Under the pieces are notes generated by a model. It was not told where the DNA came from. It ran no database searches and saw nothing but the letters and a program-made list of their open reading frames with translations. Shown here one piece after another: positions 18,383-27,496 of a stretch of 64,000 nucleotides of DNA (its first letter is position 1; every line of letters begins with the position of its first letter). The DNA comes from Hymenobacter properus (GTDB taxonomy: Bacteria; Bacteroidota; Bacteroidia; Cytophagales; Hymenobacteraceae), in assembly GCF_015694735.1 (NCBI RefSeq), contig NZ_JADQDP010000004.1, positions 186,001 to 250,000 on the forward strand, written 5' to 3'. The translations under genes were made by a program, and so were the position numbers.

Positions 18383-19582
18383 TTACGGCAGCAATTGCTT
18401 GTAGGCCTCCTGCACGCGCGTAAGGCTGCGGTGGCGCACCGCCAGTTCGTGAATGCGGGCGCGGTAATCGGGCTGCTGCATCAGCGCCGCGAGGCGGGCC
18501 AGAGCCGCGGGTACGCTTCCGGGTTGCCTCAAGTCGAACACGGCGCCGCCGCGCTCGGCTTCAATGATGGCCGAGTCGTCGCCCACCCCAGGCGTGACTA
18601 GCACGGGCAGGCCGCTGGCCCAGTACTCCCCAATCTTAATGGCCGAGCAAAACAGCCGGCAAGGCGCGGGGCGGATAGGCGAAAAAGCAAAGTCGGACGC
18701 CGACAGGTAATGGGGCACTTCGGCGTGCGGGGCCTTGGTCACGAAGGCCTGGTCGGGCCCCAGGCCCACAGCTTGCAGCTTGCGCCGCACGTCGGCTTCG
18801 TTGTTAGGCGTGAGCACGATGAGCCGGAAGTCAGGGCCAAAATAGTCGGCAGCGGCGCGGAACAGGTCGAACGCCTCCTGGTCGTAGTAGATATCCCCAA
18901 ATTTGCCCACGTAGATGCCCACCACGGCCGAGGCCGGATAGCCCAGGCGCTGGCGCACCCGCTGGGCCGCCGTTGCATCGAAGGCAAACGCCTGGGCGTC
19001 GACCGAGCACGGCACCGTCACGATGCGGCTGGCCGGCACGCCCTCGCGAATGAGCTGCTGCCGGTAGTTTTCGGCCACGGGCATCAGGCCCTTGGCGAGC
19101 TGCTTCTGGCGCTTTTCCCAGTGCCGCTGAAACAGGTAGCGCGGGTCATAGGCCCGCCACACGCCCGATTCCAGCATGTAGGCGGCGTGGGGCTCGAAAG
19201 ATTCAACGTAGAATGGCAGCTTAGTTTTCTGCCACACCAGGTAAGCCAGGGCTCCCGCCGGAGCTCCCCTGGCCAGGATAAAATCGGGCTTGAACTCAGC
19301 CGCCTGCCGGATAAGCTCCTGCGGAAAACGGGTGAAGTCCTCAATCTTATTGAGAATCACGTTGCCCGAAGGCTTGGAACGCAGCGGCTCAAAGCTGATT
19401 TTGTCAGCCGAACTGCCCAAATCAAAATTTAACTCGGTCTTGGCATCGGGGCCGCGCTCGATGGTTACCAGGCGCACGGCGCTCACATCGGCCCGGTTCT
19501 GCAACACGCGCAGGTGCGGAAAAACGGTCGAAGTAGTCAAGCCGTCGTGTAGGCCCCAATAACTTAAAAACAAAATGCGCAT
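18383..19582 (-). CDS. Glycosyltransferase, GT-B fold
   Basis: The protein has 399 residues. It opens MRILFLSYWGLHDGLTTSTV, a GT4-type N-terminal domain. The middle contains KPDFILARGAPAGALAYLVW and PFYVESFEPHAAYMLESG. The C-terminal domain has VVGIYVGKFGDIYYDQ and a donor-site region AIKIGEYWASGLPVLVTPGV at about 320-340 with the expected E-x-W-A-S-G-x-P pattern. The stop is 11 nt before the wecD-like start, so it is in the same operon. Linkage and substrates are unknown. Confidence 0.83.
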   Translation of the reverse strand: MRILFLSYWGLHDGLTTSTVFPHLRVLQNRADVSAVRLVTIERGPDAKTELNFDLGSSADKISFEPLRSKPSGNVILNKIEDFTRFPQELIRQAAEFKPDFILARGAPAGALAYLVWQKTKLPFYVESFEPHAAYMLESGVWRAYDPRYLFQRHWEKRQKQLAKGLMPVAENYRQQLIREGVPASRIVTVPCSVDAQAFAFDATAAQRVRQRLGYPASAVVGIYVGKFGDIYYDQEAFDLFRAAADYFGPDFRLIVLTPNNEADVRRKLQAVGLGPDQAFVTKAPHAEVPHYLSASDFAFSPIRPAPCRLFCSAIKIGEYWASGLPVLVTPGVGDDSAIIEAERGGAVFDLRQPGSVPAALARLAALMQQPDYRARIHELAVRHRSLTRVQEAYKQLLP

Positions 19583-19634
19583 AGCAACGATAAAAGAAAG
19601 TGGAAAGAAATAAGTCGTCGGCGGTGAGCCGGGG

Positions 19635-20540
19635 TTATGCGCGAAATTTTTTCAGGCCTTGCACCACCCCCTCGCCTAACAGGCATCGGGCCAGCAGCAC
19701 AGCCGCGGTGCCCAGAGGCAAATAGGGCGCGGCCTTGCGGGCGTAGCCCCAGGCTTGGCCGCGGTGGCGGTCGGCGTAAGCGTGGATGGCGCACAGGTAG
19801 TACACCCGCCCCGTGAGCGTGCGCCGCTGCTCAGCCGTGAGGGCTACCCGCCGCAGCATCCACTCCAGGGCCAGTTCCAGGCGGCGAACCAGGGCCGAGT
19901 TGTCCGAACGCATGGAGCGTTGGTCGTGGTCGTTCATGGTGAGCGTCACGGCATCGACGAGGTAAATCCGGTCCTGCTGCGTGTTTTCCAACATGAACAT
20001 CCAGTCTTCCACGGCGGCGTAGCGGCGGTCTTCCTCGAAAAGGTGCAGACTCGGGTTCTGGCGGCGGATGCAAATGTTGCAGGCCAGCGCATTGCCGTGC
20101 ACGAAGGTATCGAGCCCATACCAGCCCTCGGCCAGGGCCGCCGTGTCGCTGGGGGCAATGACGCCGGCGCGGTCGAAATTGTACTTAGTGGCAATAAAAT
20201 TGGGCTGTTTTAATTCCTGAATCTTGGCGTGCAGTGTAGCCAGGTGCTCGGAATGAAATCGGTCGTCCGAATCCAGAAACAGTACGTATTCGCCTGCGGC
20301 GCGGACGAAACCGTAGTTTCGGGCAGCGCCGCGCTCAGCATTTTCCTTGGGGTAGTAGCGCAGGCGAGGGTCGGCAGCGTAGCCTTGCACCACCTCGGCA
20401 GTGTTGTCCTTGCTGCCATCGTCCACCACTAGGATTTCCATGTGCGGGAAGGTTTGGCCCAGCACCGATTGCAAGGTCAGGCCGATAAGGTCGGCGCGAT
20501 TGTATGTGGGGATTACAATGCTGAAAAAAGGAGCAGCCAT
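19635..20540 (-). CDS. Glycosyltransferase family 2
   Basis: The protein has 301 residues from the ATG at 20540 (MAAPFFSIVIPTYNRADLIG). It shows the GT-A fold of family 2: VVDDGSKDNT at about 36-45, the DXD-type metal site YVLFLDSDDRFHSEHL at about 85-100, and AVEDWMFMLENTQQ near 175-188 for the catalytic base region (ED). A truncated second copy of its 5' part lies at 23160-23393. It is the third gene of a duplicated module (flippase, glycosyltransferase, GT2). Confidence 0.88.
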   Translation of the reverse strand: MAAPFFSIVIPTYNRADLIGLTLQSVLGQTFPHMEILVVDDGSKDNTAEVVQGYAADPRLRYYPKENAERGAARNYGFVRAAGEYVLFLDSDDRFHSEHLATLHAKIQELKQPNFIATKYNFDRAGVIAPSDTAALAEGWYGLDTFVHGNALACNICIRRQNPSLHLFEEDRRYAAVEDWMFMLENTQQDRIYLVDAVTLTMNDHDQRSMRSDNSALVRRLELALEWMLRRVALTAEQRRTLTGRVYYLCAIHAYADRHRGQAWGYARKAAPYLPLGTAAVLLARCLLGEGVVQGLKKFRA

Positions 20541-20578
20541 GAAGTGGGTTGAAAAGTCAATCGGAGCCGGCATCGGGG

Positions 20579-21604
20579 TTAGTCCACTATCACGCCCATG
20601 CTGGCATACACTTGCTTGAAGCGTTCAATCCAGCGCAGCCAGTTGGCGTAGGTACAACGGGGGTCATTGGCATCGTCGAAAACGAATTTCAGGGCGGCGG
20701 GGTCAAAGTCGCGCGGGTAACCTTGCATGACGTCGAACCGCCCTTGCAGCCACGCCTGGTTGAGGTAGTGGTTGGCCGTGATGACGTCGAAGTCCACGTC
20801 CTTGAACATGTTAGTGGCCGACGAGGTGAACGAGGTTTGCGTCAGCTCCACTTCCGATTTGGCGAAGCGCGCGAGGTGCTGCCGCGTCCAGCGCAGAGCG
20901 CGGGCCAATTGGTGCACCTCATCGGCCTGCTTTTGGCCCGCCGACCACAAATTCAGCCAATAGTCTTTACGAAAAGCGGCCGAGGCTACGGAGTACAACC
21001 CGTAAAACGGCAGTTGGAAATAAATGCCCTCCTTGGCTAGCCCGAGCCGGTGCAACACTGAATGCAGCTTGAACCGATTGAGCAGCAGCGCGCGTAACCA
21101 CCACCCCGGGCCGGCCGGCAACGTCAACGAGTATTCCTGTAAGCCATTGCTGCGCACGCCCATGTCGGCTTTGAACGTATTCATGTTCCCGCCCCAGTAA
21201 AACTTGGTCATCACCACTTGGCGCGCTTGCATGTAGTCGGCCAGTTCGGTAAGGTTGACCGGATGGGTCATCCAGATATCGTCTTCTAGCAAGCAAAAAA
21301 TGGGCGTTGCGGCCTCAACTCCTGCAATCCAGAGTTGAGTAGGAATTAGGCGCAACGAAAACTTTGGTCCGCCAGCTGCATGAGCTTCCAGTTGCGCCAC
21401 TTTGGCGTCATACAAATCGGAGCGCACAATGTGCACTTGCGGGTAGCGGCGCGTGATTTCGGCTAGGTACGCGGGGGGAGTACCATCGTCGAGTACCGTG
21501 ATAGTAAAATTTCCGGTCACCTGCTCGTAAATGCTGCGCAGGCAACGGTCGAGATAATACGGCCGGTTGAAAGATTTGACGAGGATAGAAACGGCAGTCG
21601 ACAT
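20579..21604 (-). CDS. Glycosyltransferase, GT2-like (paralogue 1)
   Basis: The protein has 341 residues. The start VSILVKSFNRPYYLDRCLRS and VLDDGTPPAYLAEITRRYP are GT2-like, and CLLEDDIWMT near 110-120 fits a DXD-type site. It is closely related along its whole length to the protein at 23439-24458 (shared blocks include ILVKSFNRPYYLDRCLRSI, LPFYGLYSVASA and FKQVYASMGV), so one arose from the other by duplication. It overlaps no neighbour and lies 38 nt from the GT2 gene downstream. The sugar transferred is unknown. Confidence 0.8.
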   Translation of the reverse strand: MSTAVSILVKSFNRPYYLDRCLRSIYEQVTGNFTITVLDDGTPPAYLAEITRRYPQVHIVRSDLYDAKVAQLEAHAAGGPKFSLRLIPTQLWIAGVEAATPIFCLLEDDIWMTHPVNLTELADYMQARQVVMTKFYWGGNMNTFKADMGVRSNGLQEYSLTLPAGPGWWLRALLLNRFKLHSVLHRLGLAKEGIYFQLPFYGLYSVASAAFRKDYWLNLWSAGQKQADEVHQLARALRWTRQHLARFAKSEVELTQTSFTSSATNMFKDVDFDVITANHYLNQAWLQGRFDVMQGYPRDFDPAALKFVFDDANDPRCTYANWLRWIERFKQVYASMGVIVD

Positions 21605-21702
21605 GGTAATTATTTCGGCCTGACCGCGGCAGCCCCGGCAGGCAATGACAAACGAATAGCACAGCGCAGCTGCGCAAAATTAGCAAGGCCCGGCCGGGCT
21701 GT

Positions 21703-23127
21703 TCAAGGCCGTGGCGTCACAGCCAGAAACTTAGGAAAGAGTGGGGTAAACCCCCAACGTGACAGCTTAACCAGCAGCACTGTGGCTCCGATGAGAAACA
21801 GCGTGCGCAACGCAATACGTACCACGGGCAGCTTCAGCAGGTACAGCACGTGTAAGTCCACGGCAAACGTGGCGAGCAGGCTGCCCGCCCCAAATAGAAG
21901 TAGCGTCAGGTCGAGGTTATGGGTAGATACGCCAATGCCCAAACCGACAGCCCGGATGGCGAGAAGCAGCATGTTGGCGTACAGATAATACTTCTGCCGC
22001 TCCATGATGTTGTAAATTCCCGAAGTACCAAGCGATAGCAGCTTGAACAGCGAATAAAAGCCTAAATAGCCGGTGAAAACACCTGCCATTTCCCACTTAG
22101 CCCCAAACACGACCCGAAACAGCACATCGCCGTAAACCGTCACAATACTAAACGGTACTACTCCGATATACAACAGCTTATAATACAAGCTTAGCGTAAT
22201 GCTGGGCAACCGCTCGGGGGTCTCCCGGTAAGTTTCCGTGGCCTTTTGCATGTATACTGGTACAATGGCCGCGCCCAGTACGTTGACTGGCATCTCCAGC
22301 AGGCTCATCGAAAACGAATAAAGCCCAACCGACGCAGCACCGAACACCGGCGCGAGCAGAAAAACAGGTAGCTGCGTTGATGCTACATAAACGTACCCCC
22401 CTGGCATGTAAATCAAAGGAAATTTCCGATACCTATAAGCTATCAGCCACAGCCTTCTCCAGGAGAATGTTCGCAATACGCTCTTGAACTCTTGCCGAAT
22501 GCTGCCCAAGGCCAACATGATGGTGGCCGAAAGGCGATTAAAGAAATCCGCTAACAGCAACCCAACCACGTTGCCCTGTATTAGCAAGCCGTAGCCGACC
22601 GTAAAGCCCTTAGTTGCCATGTTAGTTGCAATTTCTACACCTACTCGCTTACCAAACTGCTTATCTCGCATGTACCACAAGCTGAGGCCACCGTTTATAT
22701 TAAACATCAGCAACATTAGTGGCAGGGTATAAAACCAATTACCCAACCCTTCTACGTGCAACTGCTTCACTATCCAAGGCCCTGCAAATCCCAGCCCGAT
22801 GGTTAGCATGATGCAGCTCGACAGCGTAACCAACAGCGTTAACTGAACCAGCGCCAGAAAATGCAGGCGCCGCCGCGGTAGTAGAAATGCTCCCGGATAC
22901 GACAGCGTGGTCAGCAAATTGAGGTTACTGACCAGTGCGTTGTACACAGCAAATTGCCCATAGGCAATAGGCGAGTAAATTCGCGACACCACCGGCGTGA
23001 GCAGAATGCCAATTAGTGTACTCAGCGTTGAGCCGGACAGGGTAATGGCAAGGTTACGAGTAAACGAACCCTTTTGCTGAAGCGCACTTAAGTTATTTTT
23101 AACTACGCTGGTGAGTCGTTTAATCAT
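21703..23127 (-). CDS. Polysaccharide flippase, Wzx-like (copy 1)
   Basis: This inner-membrane flippase of the MOP superfamily should move undecaprenyl-linked repeat units outwards. From the ATG at 23127 it has 474 residues and about 12-14 hydrophobic segments. The N-terminal FTRNLAITLSGSTLSTLIG and VVSRIYSPIAYGQFAVYNAL are typical of the Wzx/RfbX group in Bacteroidota. It is homologous over its full length to the flippase at 25750-27141, but is more GC-rich. The upstream frame from 23220 would use sequence that belongs to the GT2 remnant, so I reject that longer start. Confidence 0.87.
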   Translation of the reverse strand: MIKRLTSVVKNNLSALQQKGSFTRNLAITLSGSTLSTLIGILLTPVVSRIYSPIAYGQFAVYNALVSNLNLLTTLSYPGAFLLPRRRLHFLALVQLTLLVTLSSCIMLTIGLGFAGPWIVKQLHVEGLGNWFYTLPLMLLMFNINGGLSLWYMRDKQFGKRVGVEIATNMATKGFTVGYGLLIQGNVVGLLLADFFNRLSATIMLALGSIRQEFKSVLRTFSWRRLWLIAYRYRKFPLIYMPGGYVYVASTQLPVFLLAPVFGAASVGLYSFSMSLLEMPVNVLGAAIVPVYMQKATETYRETPERLPSITLSLYYKLLYIGVVPFSIVTVYGDVLFRVVFGAKWEMAGVFTGYLGFYSLFKLLSLGTSGIYNIMERQKYYLYANMLLLAIRAVGLGIGVSTHNLDLTLLLFGAGSLLATFAVDLHVLYLLKLPVVRIALRTLFLIGATVLLVKLSRWGFTPLFPKFLAVTPRP

Positions 23128-23159
23128 AATTATTTCTTGGCCTGAGTTTATTGCTATCA

Positions 23160-23393
23160 ACAGGCCATTTGCCCACCACCATTGCGCTCTGCGTTTTGCT
23201 TGGGGTAGTAGCGCAGGCACGGGTCGGCGGCGTAGCGCTACACCACTTCGGCGATATTGTCCTTACTGCCATCGTCCACCACTAGGATTTCCAGTTGCGG
23301 GTACGTTTGGCCCAGCACCGATTCCAGCGTCAGGCCGATGAGGTCGGCGCGGTTGTAGATGGGAGTAACAATGCTGAAAAACGTAGCAGCCAT
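23160..23393 (-). pseudogene. Truncated, stop-containing remnant of the GT2 gene at 19635-20540
   Basis: On the minus strand from the ATG at 23393 the sequence reads MAATFFSIVTPIYNRADLIG and continues as a close relative of the N-terminus of the intact GT2 (20540 downwards). An in-frame TAG at 23240-23238 follows residue 51, where the intact copy has CAA. Homology continues past the stop (RYAADPCLRYYPKQNAERN) and then breaks off just before the flippase gene. This is direct evidence that the wzx-GT-GT2 module was duplicated and one GT2 was lost. Confidence 0.9.
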
Positions 23394-23438
23394 AAAGCGC
23401 AATAAGGTGAGTATCGGAGGAAGTGGGCCGCGCGGCGG

Positions 23439-24458
23439 CTATTCTACCACCACGCCCATGCTGGCGTACACTTGCTTGAAGTGTTCAATCCAGCGCAACC
23501 AGTTGGCGAATGTGCAGCGCGGGTCGGCGGCCCGGTCAAGCACCGGGCCTAGATACTCGGGGGTAAAGTCGCGGGGGTAGGCCTGCATCGCGTCGAACTC
23601 GCCGCGCAGCCATGCCTGGTTGAGGTAGTGGTTGAAGGCAAACACGTCGAACTCTACACCGGGAAAGCCATTGGTAGCCGATGTAATAAACGAGGTTTGG
23701 GTAATTTCCTGCTCGGTTTTAGCAAAACGCGATGGCCTTCGCTTAGTCCAGTTCAGCGCGCGGGCCAATTGGTGGACTTCATCGGCCCGCTGCTGCGTGG
23801 CCGGCCACAGATGCAGCCAGAACTCGCGGTCGAACAACGCCGAAGCCACCGAGTACAGCCCGTAGAACGGCAGTTGGTAGTAGATGCCCTCCGGCACCAG
23901 CCGCAGGCGGTGTAGAATGGAATGGGCTTTAAACTGGTTGAGCAGCACTAGACGTGTAAACCATTCCGGACCTTTGGGCAGGGCCGGGCGGTACTCCCGC
24001 AGGTCGGGGCCAGCCTCGGCCAGCTTGCCCTCGAAGCTACTGGGGTCGCCGCCCCAATACATCTTGGTAAGTACAATCTGACGCTCGCGCATATATGCAG
24101 TCGCTGCATCTAGGTCGAAGGGGCGCGTCACCCAAATATCGTCTTCCAGCATGCACACCACAGCTGAAGCCTGCTCTACTCCTTTGCGCCACAGCTTGGT
24201 CGGAATATTGCGCAGGCTAAAGGCCGGCCCGCCGGCCGCGTGCGCCTCAATCTGGGCTACTTTGGCTTCGTAAGCCTCTGACAACTCAATGCGAACGGCG
24301 GGGTAGCGGCGACGAATTTCGTCGAGATATGCTGGAGGAGTACCATCGTCCAACACCACCACTTCATATTCGCCTCTTAGGCATTCCTGAATGCTACGCA
24401 GACATCGGTCGAGGTAATAGGGCCGGTTAAATGATTTAACGAGAATGGTAACAGGCAT
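23439..24458 (-). CDS. Glycosyltransferase, GT2-like (paralogue 2)
   Basis: The protein has 339 residues. It opens MPVTILVKSFNRPYYLDRCL and has VVLDDGTPPAYLDEIRRRYP and CMLEDDIWVTRPFD. It parallels the protein at 20579-21604 through the whole length, with the same C-terminal FANWLRWIEHFKQVYASMGV. In both modules this gene is directly followed by the GT2 copy, intact at 19635 and decayed at 23160. If both are active, the two may act on successive residues or be alternatives, but the sequence does not say which. Confidence 0.8.
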   Translation of the reverse strand: MPVTILVKSFNRPYYLDRCLRSIQECLRGEYEVVVLDDGTPPAYLDEIRRRYPAVRIELSEAYEAKVAQIEAHAAGGPAFSLRNIPTKLWRKGVEQASAVVCMLEDDIWVTRPFDLDAATAYMRERQIVLTKMYWGGDPSSFEGKLAEAGPDLREYRPALPKGPEWFTRLVLLNQFKAHSILHRLRLVPEGIYYQLPFYGLYSVASALFDREFWLHLWPATQQRADEVHQLARALNWTKRRPSRFAKTEQEITQTSFITSATNGFPGVEFDVFAFNHYLNQAWLRGEFDAMQAYPRDFTPEYLGPVLDRAADPRCTFANWLRWIEHFKQVYASMGVVVE

Positions 24459-24494
24459 CAGCAGAAGGAAACAATCGAACGAATACGGACAGCC

Positions 24495-25700
24495 TCAGCG
24501 CACGACTTTCTCCAGCAGGCCGGCAAAACTGCGGGCGTAGGCTGCGCGGGTATGGTGGGCCCGGCCGAAGGCGTACACGGCTTCGCACCGCGCGTGCAAG
24601 TCGGCATCAGGCAAGCTGGCCAGCTCGCGGATAGCCCGCACCAACTGAGGCACGATTTCCAGCGGCTCCTGGCTGCGAATAACGGTGCCGTGGGCCTCGG
24701 CTGAGCGCACGGCCGCCGACTCTGTCACGATTGGCACCAGCCCGAAGTGGGTAAGCTGGGCCACCGACCCTGCCCCGCCCTCTGTCGAGCTAGCATACAC
24801 CGTTCCAACGCACTTATGGGCTAGTTCGGCAAACTTAGTGCTACTCACGTCGGTCCAGCCCTGGTAATGAATGTTGGAGTGCGTATCAAGTATCGGTTTC
24901 AGCCACTGCCAGAACTGCGGTTCACGCTCAGCATTACCGCAGATGTAGAGATGCAGTTCAGGCGTCTGCATAAAGGCCTCAACCGCCACATCTAGCCCTT
25001 TTAGCAGGTGGCCGTGGCTACCCAACCAGATAAAGTTCCGGCGAGCTACATCGTAGTTCTTGCGCCGGAATTCGGGCTCATATACAGCTGAAATATCAAG
25101 TAAATGCTTGTGCGGGCGCGAATCGAAGTTTTGCACCTGAAATGGCGCGCCAAAATAGGTCATGTAATCGGCAGTCTGGTCAGCAAAATTGGCTGGTATC
25201 TGCCGCTCGGGTGCCACGTAAATACCGTGGCGCTCATGAAATGACCAAATGCGGTTCAGTTCGGCACGGTTATGAAACAGCCAATGGTTGCCGGTGCAGT
25301 AATATATTTTGGTCAGATCGGAGCGGCGTTTCTCAACGCCTGCCATGCGGTCCTGCTCGTCAATTACCAGCTCATACTTGTCCCAATTGATGGGGGCGGC
25401 GCTGGGGTTGAAGGCATCATAAAAATCGACCACGTAGCCAGCCTCGTTGAGTTGCCGTACCATCTCTGCGGCTTCCCAGTACATGGTGTGCTCGTTGATG
25501 CGGGGAAATTTTTGCACGTCGCCCGCCACGTAATACGGAATGGAACGGTGCACGTAGCTGATGAGTGCCCGCTTGCTCGTCGGCCCGATACGTTCGGCCC
25601 CAATGTCGAGTATTTCGTTGCCATCGGGCCGAAATACTCTATCGGCCGAGGCGTGCAGCGCCTGCGCTATTCGAAACTGTAATCCGCGGATAGTGGGCAT
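24495..25700 (-). CDS. Glycosyltransferase, GT4-like
   Basis: The protein has 401 residues. The N-terminal half includes KRALISYVHRSIPYYVAGD and INWDKYELVIDEQDRMA. The donor-binding half has NFIWLGSHGHLLKGLDVAVE, HLYICGNAEREPQFWQW, and ASSTEGGAGSVAQLTHFGLV, which has the E-rich donor-site pattern of GT-B retaining enzymes. It is present only in the second module (between flippase copy 2 and paralogue 2) and has no counterpart in the first. GC is close to the local average, unlike the flippase upstream. Confidence 0.78.
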   Translation of the reverse strand: MPTIRGLQFRIAQALHASADRVFRPDGNEILDIGAERIGPTSKRALISYVHRSIPYYVAGDVQKFPRINEHTMYWEAAEMVRQLNEAGYVVDFYDAFNPSAAPINWDKYELVIDEQDRMAGVEKRRSDLTKIYYCTGNHWLFHNRAELNRIWSFHERHGIYVAPERQIPANFADQTADYMTYFGAPFQVQNFDSRPHKHLLDISAVYEPEFRRKNYDVARRNFIWLGSHGHLLKGLDVAVEAFMQTPELHLYICGNAEREPQFWQWLKPILDTHSNIHYQGWTDVSSTKFAELAHKCVGTVYASSTEGGAGSVAQLTHFGLVPIVTESAAVRSAEAHGTVIRSQEPLEIVPQLVRAIRELASLPDADLHARCEAVYAFGRAHHTRAAYARSFAGLLEKVVR

Positions 25701-25749
25701 AGTAAAGCTTTGTTGAATTAAAAACCTGTTGGCTCAGTAATTACGCATG

Positions 25750-27141
25750 TTAAAAAACATAATTTTCCAACCCTAATCGCAGCAGTTTTAACAATAACAA
25801 GACTGCAGACAGCAAAAAAATACTCCGAGCTGCAATACGCAGAACAGGGAGCTTCAGCAGGTGAAGTATGTGCATATCTATCATGAATGTACAGACCAAA
25901 CTACTCAGGCCGAACAACAGCATTGCCTCATTTACATCGCCCCTCATAATACCAATTGCAAGTCCAACTGCCCTAGCAGCCATCAGTATGATATTACCAA
26001 TAAGCTGATAGCGCTGCCGTTTGAGGATTGTATAAATGTAACTAGTGGATTGAGATGTCAATTTAAAGACATAATAATACCCTAGATAGCCAGTAAATAA
26101 CCCAGCTGTAATCCATTGTTTGCCAAATACGTAGCCAAAAAGCAAATCCCCAAAAATAGTAATAACGCCGAATGGGAACAGCCCTAAATACAGCATCTTA
26201 TAATAAAGCGACAATGTAATCTCAGACAACCTTTCAGGGTTATTATTCTGAGTTTCAGATGCTTTCTGATAAAATACAGGAGCGATTGCAGAGCCTATAA
26301 GATTGATAGGCAATTCAAGCAGGCTAATTGAAAAAGAATAAAACCCAACAACTGCAGAGCCGAAGCCACGATTCAAGATAAAAATAGGAAATTGATATGA
26401 CAACATGCTTATGTACCCACCTGTCATCATGTATAGTGGAAACTCTCGATACCACTTTGCTACCCGCCACAAGTTCTTAACTGATAGATTCCGCAATGCA
26501 TTGCGGGCACTAAGTAGCTTACTCTCTCTAGATAATAAATATCCGAATAATTCTGAAATTTTATTTATAAAATCTCCTAAAAGTAATCCTACCAACTGGC
26601 CAGCTATGAAAAAGCCATAGGAAATAGTAAACCCCCTGCTGATAATCGATGTTGAGATAGATAATACAGTCTTTTTCTCAAATTTCTTATATCTTGTAAG
26701 CCAACTATTGAAAATCATATTAATACTGTATATAAACACCGAAACAGGTATTATATACAGCCAGTTTTTATTATTTTCAACATTTAGCCAAGCCGCAATC
26801 GGGTCTATAAACAATACCAAGACCCCTGTTGCCGACAAAAATGTGCATAGCGCAAGAATGAAACACATCTTCGCCAAAAGAAGAGCTACACCCTTGTATT
26901 TAGGTAAGGGAATAGCATTAGTATAAGCAAGCATTGATATAGCAACTATATTATTTATAACAGAGTTGAAAATTGATAACTGGCCGTATTCGACCGGTGA
27001 GTACAGCCTGGATATGATGGGAGTCGTAAGGAGTCCGATTGCCGTTACCAGCGTTGTGCCGGTGAAAGAAACAGCAAAATTTCGTGTAAAAGACCCTTCC
27101 TGCTTTATTTGAGCAAAAGTATTTTTAACAATATTTTTCAT
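25750..27141 (-). CDS. Polysaccharide flippase, Wzx-like (copy 2, AT-rich)
   Basis: The protein has 463 residues from the ATG at 27141 with about 12-14 hydrophobic segments. It opens MKNIVKNTFAQIKQEGSFTR and has NFAVSFTGTTLVTAIGLLTT and PIISRLYSPVEYGQLSIFNS, matching flippase copy 1 block by block. Its DNA is markedly AT-rich and uses Ile/Lys/Asn codons ending in A or T, unlike copy 1. So copy 2 is either a recent import replacing the duplicated original, or the source lineage of copy 1. The ATG at 27237 would add a hydrophobic leader not seen in copy 1, so 27141 is preferred. Confidence 0.87.
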   Translation of the reverse strand: MKNIVKNTFAQIKQEGSFTRNFAVSFTGTTLVTAIGLLTTPIISRLYSPVEYGQLSIFNSVINNIVAISMLAYTNAIPLPKYKGVALLLAKMCFILALCTFLSATGVLVLFIDPIAAWLNVENNKNWLYIIPVSVFIYSINMIFNSWLTRYKKFEKKTVLSISTSIISRGFTISYGFFIAGQLVGLLLGDFINKISELFGYLLSRESKLLSARNALRNLSVKNLWRVAKWYREFPLYMMTGGYISMLSYQFPIFILNRGFGSAVVGFYSFSISLLELPINLIGSAIAPVFYQKASETQNNNPERLSEITLSLYYKMLYLGLFPFGVITIFGDLLFGYVFGKQWITAGLFTGYLGYYYVFKLTSQSTSYIYTILKRQRYQLIGNIILMAARAVGLAIGIMRGDVNEAMLLFGLSSLVCTFMIDMHILHLLKLPVLRIAARSIFLLSAVLLLLKLLRLGLENYVF

Positions 27142-27496
27142 TAACAGATGTATTAGGTTTAGGCAGGCAGGTAAGCTTAATATGAAATAATTACGTGGTT
27201 CGACATAGTACGCTATAGACACTACACTGTATATCAATGAAGTATTGAGTCACACCAACAGTATTTTATATATTTATTATAATAGCTAGACTTGCCACCA
27301 AAATAGATATACTGCAATGCAAACTGCCAAACGATTAAAAGAATAAGTTAAACATATATCATACAGCCTGCAATACATCGCAAAGTATTATAAACACTTT
27401 CACTATGCTCTGATATCCATTCCTCCTCACTTCGGCAAGTACAGCAGATCGACTAAATTATTGCACAAGAAAATTATGCTTTTATCTAGCATTCCC
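27142..27496. other. AT-rich intergenic stretch without a recognised gene
   Basis: About 355 nt between a GT2 gene and flippase copy 2, both on the minus strand. It is strongly AT-rich with many stops in all frames. It probably holds the promoter of the flippase, but I could not point to a clear TTTG / TAnnTTTG pair. Confidence 0.6.

Noticed and set aside
23128..23220. N-terminal extension of flippase copy 1
   Set aside because: The upstream in-frame part is antisense-like readthrough of the GT2 remnant and has no match in flippase copy 2.
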